From NCBI GenBank assembly GCA_903874585.1, contig CAIQSY010000024.1:1-7896 (forward strand): a stretch of DNA of 7,896 nucleotides. The letters are read 5' to 3'. Each line of letters opens with the position of its first letter. The first letter of the stretch is position 1. Both the position numbers and the translations under genes were made by a program. The stretch is from an uncultured Chlorobiaceae bacterium. GTDB lineage: Bacteria; Bacteroidota; Chlorobiia; Chlorobiales; Chlorobiaceae. This document shows, in pieces, positions 6,160-7,896 of this stretch. Under the pieces are notes generated by a model. That model made no database searches. It saw only the letters and a program-made list of their open reading frames with translations, and had not been told where the DNA came from.

Positions 6160-6925
6160 GTTCGCGAAGTTCGGGGCTGGTATGCAGCCCCTCTCCAATC
6201 AACACCGCATCAAACTCTGCCTGATTGATCAGTGCAATATCAGCAGCAGTTTTCATGCCGCTTTCAGCAACGGCAACAACATTTGATGGGATATGCGGAC
6301 GAAGTGCCGCGGAAGCGTGAAGGTCAACAGAAAAGTCTTTCAAATTACGATTATTCACCCCAATAATCGTGGCACCCTGTTCGAGCGCAATATCGAGTTC
6401 CTTGCGGTCGTGCACCTCAACCAGCGCATGCAAGCCAAGATCGGCGGTAATATGCAGATAATCGCGAAGTTGCAACACATCAAGCGCAGCGACAATCAGC
6501 AACAACGCATCAGCGCCAATCAAGCGCGATTCAAAGATTTGAGCTTCATCAATAATGAACTCTTTGCGCAATACTGGTAACGGAAATAAGCGGCGAACCT
6601 GTTGCAGATACTCAATTGAACCCTGAAAAAAGAGGCGATCCGTCAGCACAGAAAAGGCTGATGCGCCAAGCTCCAGATAACGCTGTGCCATAACGACAGG
6701 ATCAAAATCCTGCACAATGAGACCACGTGACGGCGAAGCTTTTTTAATTTCAGCAAGAAGCTTTACACAGTGATTTGTACGCTTTGCGCGCGTAATAGCG
6801 CCACGAAAGTCACGAATGGCATCGAGAGAATGCGCCTGCTCTTGATAACGTTGAGCAGGCTTCTCCTTGTGCAGTTGAGCAACTTCCCGCTTTTTCTCCT
6901 CCAAAATCTTGTCGAGATAGGTCAT
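6146..6925 (-). CDS. trpC: Indole-3-glycerol phosphate synthase
   Basis: Converts CdRP (carboxyphenylamino-deoxyribulose phosphate) to indole-3-glycerol phosphate, with loss of CO2 and water, in tryptophan biosynthesis. The 259 residues are the normal length of a monofunctional TrpC, with no fused TrpF. The motifs fit in order: YLDKILEEKKREV at the N-terminus, AEIKKASPSRG (E59, K61), SVLTD..FFQGS (92-103), PVLRKEFIIDEAQI with catalytic K121, LVEVHD with E170, IGVNNRNL with N191, AESGM with S222, and LIGEGL (242-247), which binds phosphate. All residues matching the known catalytic set (E51, K53, K110, E159, N180, S211 in the archaeal enzyme) are present. The start is ATG at 6925-6923, 9 bases after the stop of the carB-type gene, so the two are probably one transcript. 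The stop TAG (6148-6146) lies inside the end of rpe. No trp leader is visible and no other trp gene is adjacent. Confidence 0.97.
   Translation of the reverse strand: MTYLDKILEEKKREVAQLHKEKPAQRYQEQAHSLDAIRDFRGAITRAKRTNHCVKLLAEIKKASPSRGLIVQDFDPVVMAQRYLELGASAFSVLTDRLFFQGSIEYLQQVRRLFPLPVLRKEFIIDEAQIFESRLIGADALLLIVAALDVLQLRDYLHITADLGLHALVEVHDRKELDIALEQGATIIGVNNRNLKDFSVDLHASAALRPHIPSNVVAVAESGMKTAADIALINQAEFDAVLIGEGLHTSPELRELTWS
6173..6191. terminator. GC-rich hairpin at the rpe/trpC junction, possible rpe terminator
   Basis: GGGGCTG (6173-6179) and CAGCCCC (6185-6191) are exact reverse complements around a 5-base loop, starting 14 bases after the rpe stop and lying inside the last codons of trpC. 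It is the strongest GC stem seen in the window. No T-run follows on either strand, so it is not a standard intrinsic terminator. It could stop or pause rpe transcripts or protect their 3' end. It is the only terminator candidate between the two convergent genes. Confidence 0.35.
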
Positions 6926-6934
6926 AGTGGCGAA

Positions 6935-7896
6935 TCAATCAGCAGCAGCCATCTCGCGCAGCTCCGCTTCGAGTTCAATAATCTGCAAGATATTGTCGAG
7001 GAACCACGGATCAATGCCCGTTGCCTGATGCACCTCATCAATCGTTGCGCCAGCCTGGAACGCATAGCGAAGATAGAACATCCGGTCAGCTTTTGGAATC
7101 TTGATTTTTTCGAGAATATCCTCTTTAGCAAACTTTTTCTGCTGCTGGGTCATATCAAGCACATTCATAATGTCTTTGCCGTCGGAACCCAAGCCAGCTC
7201 GCCCGATTTCAAGCCCACGCAGTGACTTTTGCAGCGCTTCCCTAAAGTTTCTGCCAAAAGCCATCACCTCACCGACCGACTTCATCTGCACACCAAGGCG
7301 GGCATCCACATTTTTGAACTTCTCAAAATCCCAGCGAGGAATCTTGACAACACAATAGTCAATGGTTGGCTCAAAGCTTGCTGGCGTCGTTTTGGTAATA
7401 TCGTTGAGAATTTCATCAAGCGTATAACCAACAGCAAGTTTTGCCGCTACCTTGGCGATAGGGAAACCGGTTGCTTTAGAGGCTAACGCCGAACTGCGCG
7501 ACACACGCGGATTCATCTCAATCACCACAATTCGACCGTTAGCGGGATTAATGGCAAACTGAATATTGCTGCCACCTGTCTCCACACCAATCTCACGAAT
7601 AATTCTAATCGAGGCGTCGCGAAGCTCCTGATACTGGCGGTCGGTCAACGTCTGAGCTGGCGCAACGGTGATACTGTCGCCGGTATGCACGCCCATGGGA
7701 TCAACATTCTCAATTGAGCAGACGATAATAACGTTATCTGCCAGATCGCGAATCACCTCAAGCTCGTACTCTTTCCAGCCAATCAGGCACTCCTCGACCA
7801 GCACTTCGCTGATGGGGCTCTCCGAAAGTCCATGACGGACGGCATCATAATTATCGGCTTTCGTCTGAGCAAAACCGCCACCAGTACCGCCAAGCG
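6935..7896 (-). CDS. carB: Carbamoyl-phosphate synthase, N-terminal half of the large subunit (split CarB); 5' end outside the window
   Basis: Part of the enzyme making carbamoyl phosphate from bicarbonate, glutamine nitrogen and ATP, for pyrimidines and arginine. The frame is open from the window edge to TGA (6937-6935), giving 319 visible residues. Counting from GTG 7804, GWKEYELEV has E12, VHTGDS has H40, NIQF has N80/Q82 and IEMNPR has E96/N98. These keep the exact spacing of E. coli E215, H243, N283, Q285, E299 and N301, so this is the first (carboxyphosphate) ATP-grasp half. LGGTGGG lies upstream of GTG 7804, which is therefore an internal codon. FEPTIDYCVVKIPRWDFEKF and MKSVGEVMAFGR follow, then the start of the oligomerisation region. 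It ends after LDNILQIIELEAELRE, at about E. coli residue 490 of 1073. No second ATP-grasp half follows, because trpC begins 9 bases later. A naturally split CarB, as in some archaea and other bacteria, is the best reading. The C-terminal half must be encoded elsewhere. Confidence 0.93.
   Translation of the reverse strand, partial: LGGTGGGFAQTKADNYDAVRHGLSESPISEVLVEECLIGWKEYELEVIRDLADNVIIVCSIENVDPMGVHTGDSITVAPAQTLTDRQYQELRDASIRIIREIGVETGGSNIQFAINPANGRIVVIEMNPRVSRSSALASKATGFPIAKVAAKLAVGYTLDEILNDITKTTPASFEPTIDYCVVKIPRWDFEKFKNVDARLGVQMKSVGEVMAFGRNFREALQKSLRGLEIGRAGLGSDGKDIMNVLDMTQQQKKFAKEDILEKIKIPKADRMFYLRYAFQAGATIDEVHQATGIDPWFLDNILQIIELEAELREMAAAD

Noticed and set aside
6770..7225. 151-codon open frame on + opposite trpC and the carB-type gene
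   Set aside because: It lies antisense across two well-supported enzyme genes, and its translation shows no domain pattern. It is a shadow of their codon use.
7802..7804. GTG 7804 as the start of the carB-type gene
   Set aside because: The codons before it read LGGTGGGFAQ...GLSESPISE, which is conserved CarB sequence, so the gene begins beyond the window.
6935..7896. carB fragment as a pseudogene
   Set aside because: All active-site residues are intact, the frame is clean, and the end point fits known split CarB subunits. Decay would be expected to leave other damage.
1..7896. CRISPR array, tRNA, riboswitch, insertion sequence or phage attachment site
   Set aside because: No regular repeats with spacers, no clover-leaf or T-loop pattern, no terminal inverted repeats or transposase, and almost no non-coding space to hold them.

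Overview
The window is an ordinary-looking stretch of bacterial chromosome, tightly packed with housekeeping and envelope genes. The best guess for the source is a green sulfur bacterium (Chlorobi, Chlorobium/Pelodictyon type). This is an inference from moderate GC, few Shine-Dalgarno sequences, a CarB that ends naturally at about half length, and the overall look of the proteins. It was not tested by any search. No tRNA, rRNA, CRISPR array, insertion sequence, integrase or attachment site was seen.

Layout. Positions 1-2096 (+) hold the 3' part of polA, DNA polymerase I, with intact proofreading and polymerase motifs. An AT-rich gap (2097-2179) carries a good promoter. It is followed by a compact same-strand cluster of three genes: an exported M23 (LytM-type) metallopeptidase at 2180-2953, a small acidic DUF2795-type protein at 2978-3205, and an outer-membrane POTRA/beta-barrel protein of the Omp85 superfamily at 3241-5439, which starts at TTG behind a strong ribosome binding site. 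After a 54-base AT-rich gap with phased T-tracts comes rpe, ribulose-phosphate 3-epimerase, at 5494-6159 (+). It converges on trpC, indole-3-glycerol phosphate synthase, at 6146-6925 (-), and the two coding regions overlap by 14 bases. Nine bases upstream of trpC on the minus strand lies the 3' end of a carB-type gene (6935-7896, -) that stops at the equivalent of about E. coli CarB residue 490, so it is the N-terminal-half subunit of a split carbamoyl-phosphate synthase.

How the genes fit together. polA is DNA repair and replication. The middle cluster combines peptidoglycan cleavage with an Omp85-type protein and so looks like a cell-envelope unit. rpe is central carbon metabolism (pentose phosphate interconversion). 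The minus-strand pair joins carbamoyl phosphate synthesis (pyrimidine and arginine supply) to tryptophan biosynthesis, probably on one transcript.

I found no convincing undescribed system. The points most worth a second look are the split CarB, the 14-base rpe/trpC tail overlap with a GC-rich hairpin just inside trpC, the TTG start of the Omp85 gene overlapped by an out-of-frame ATG mini-ORF that ends beside a hairpin, two terminator-like hairpins inside that gene, and a promoter that fits both the sigma70 and the Bacteroidetes consensus.
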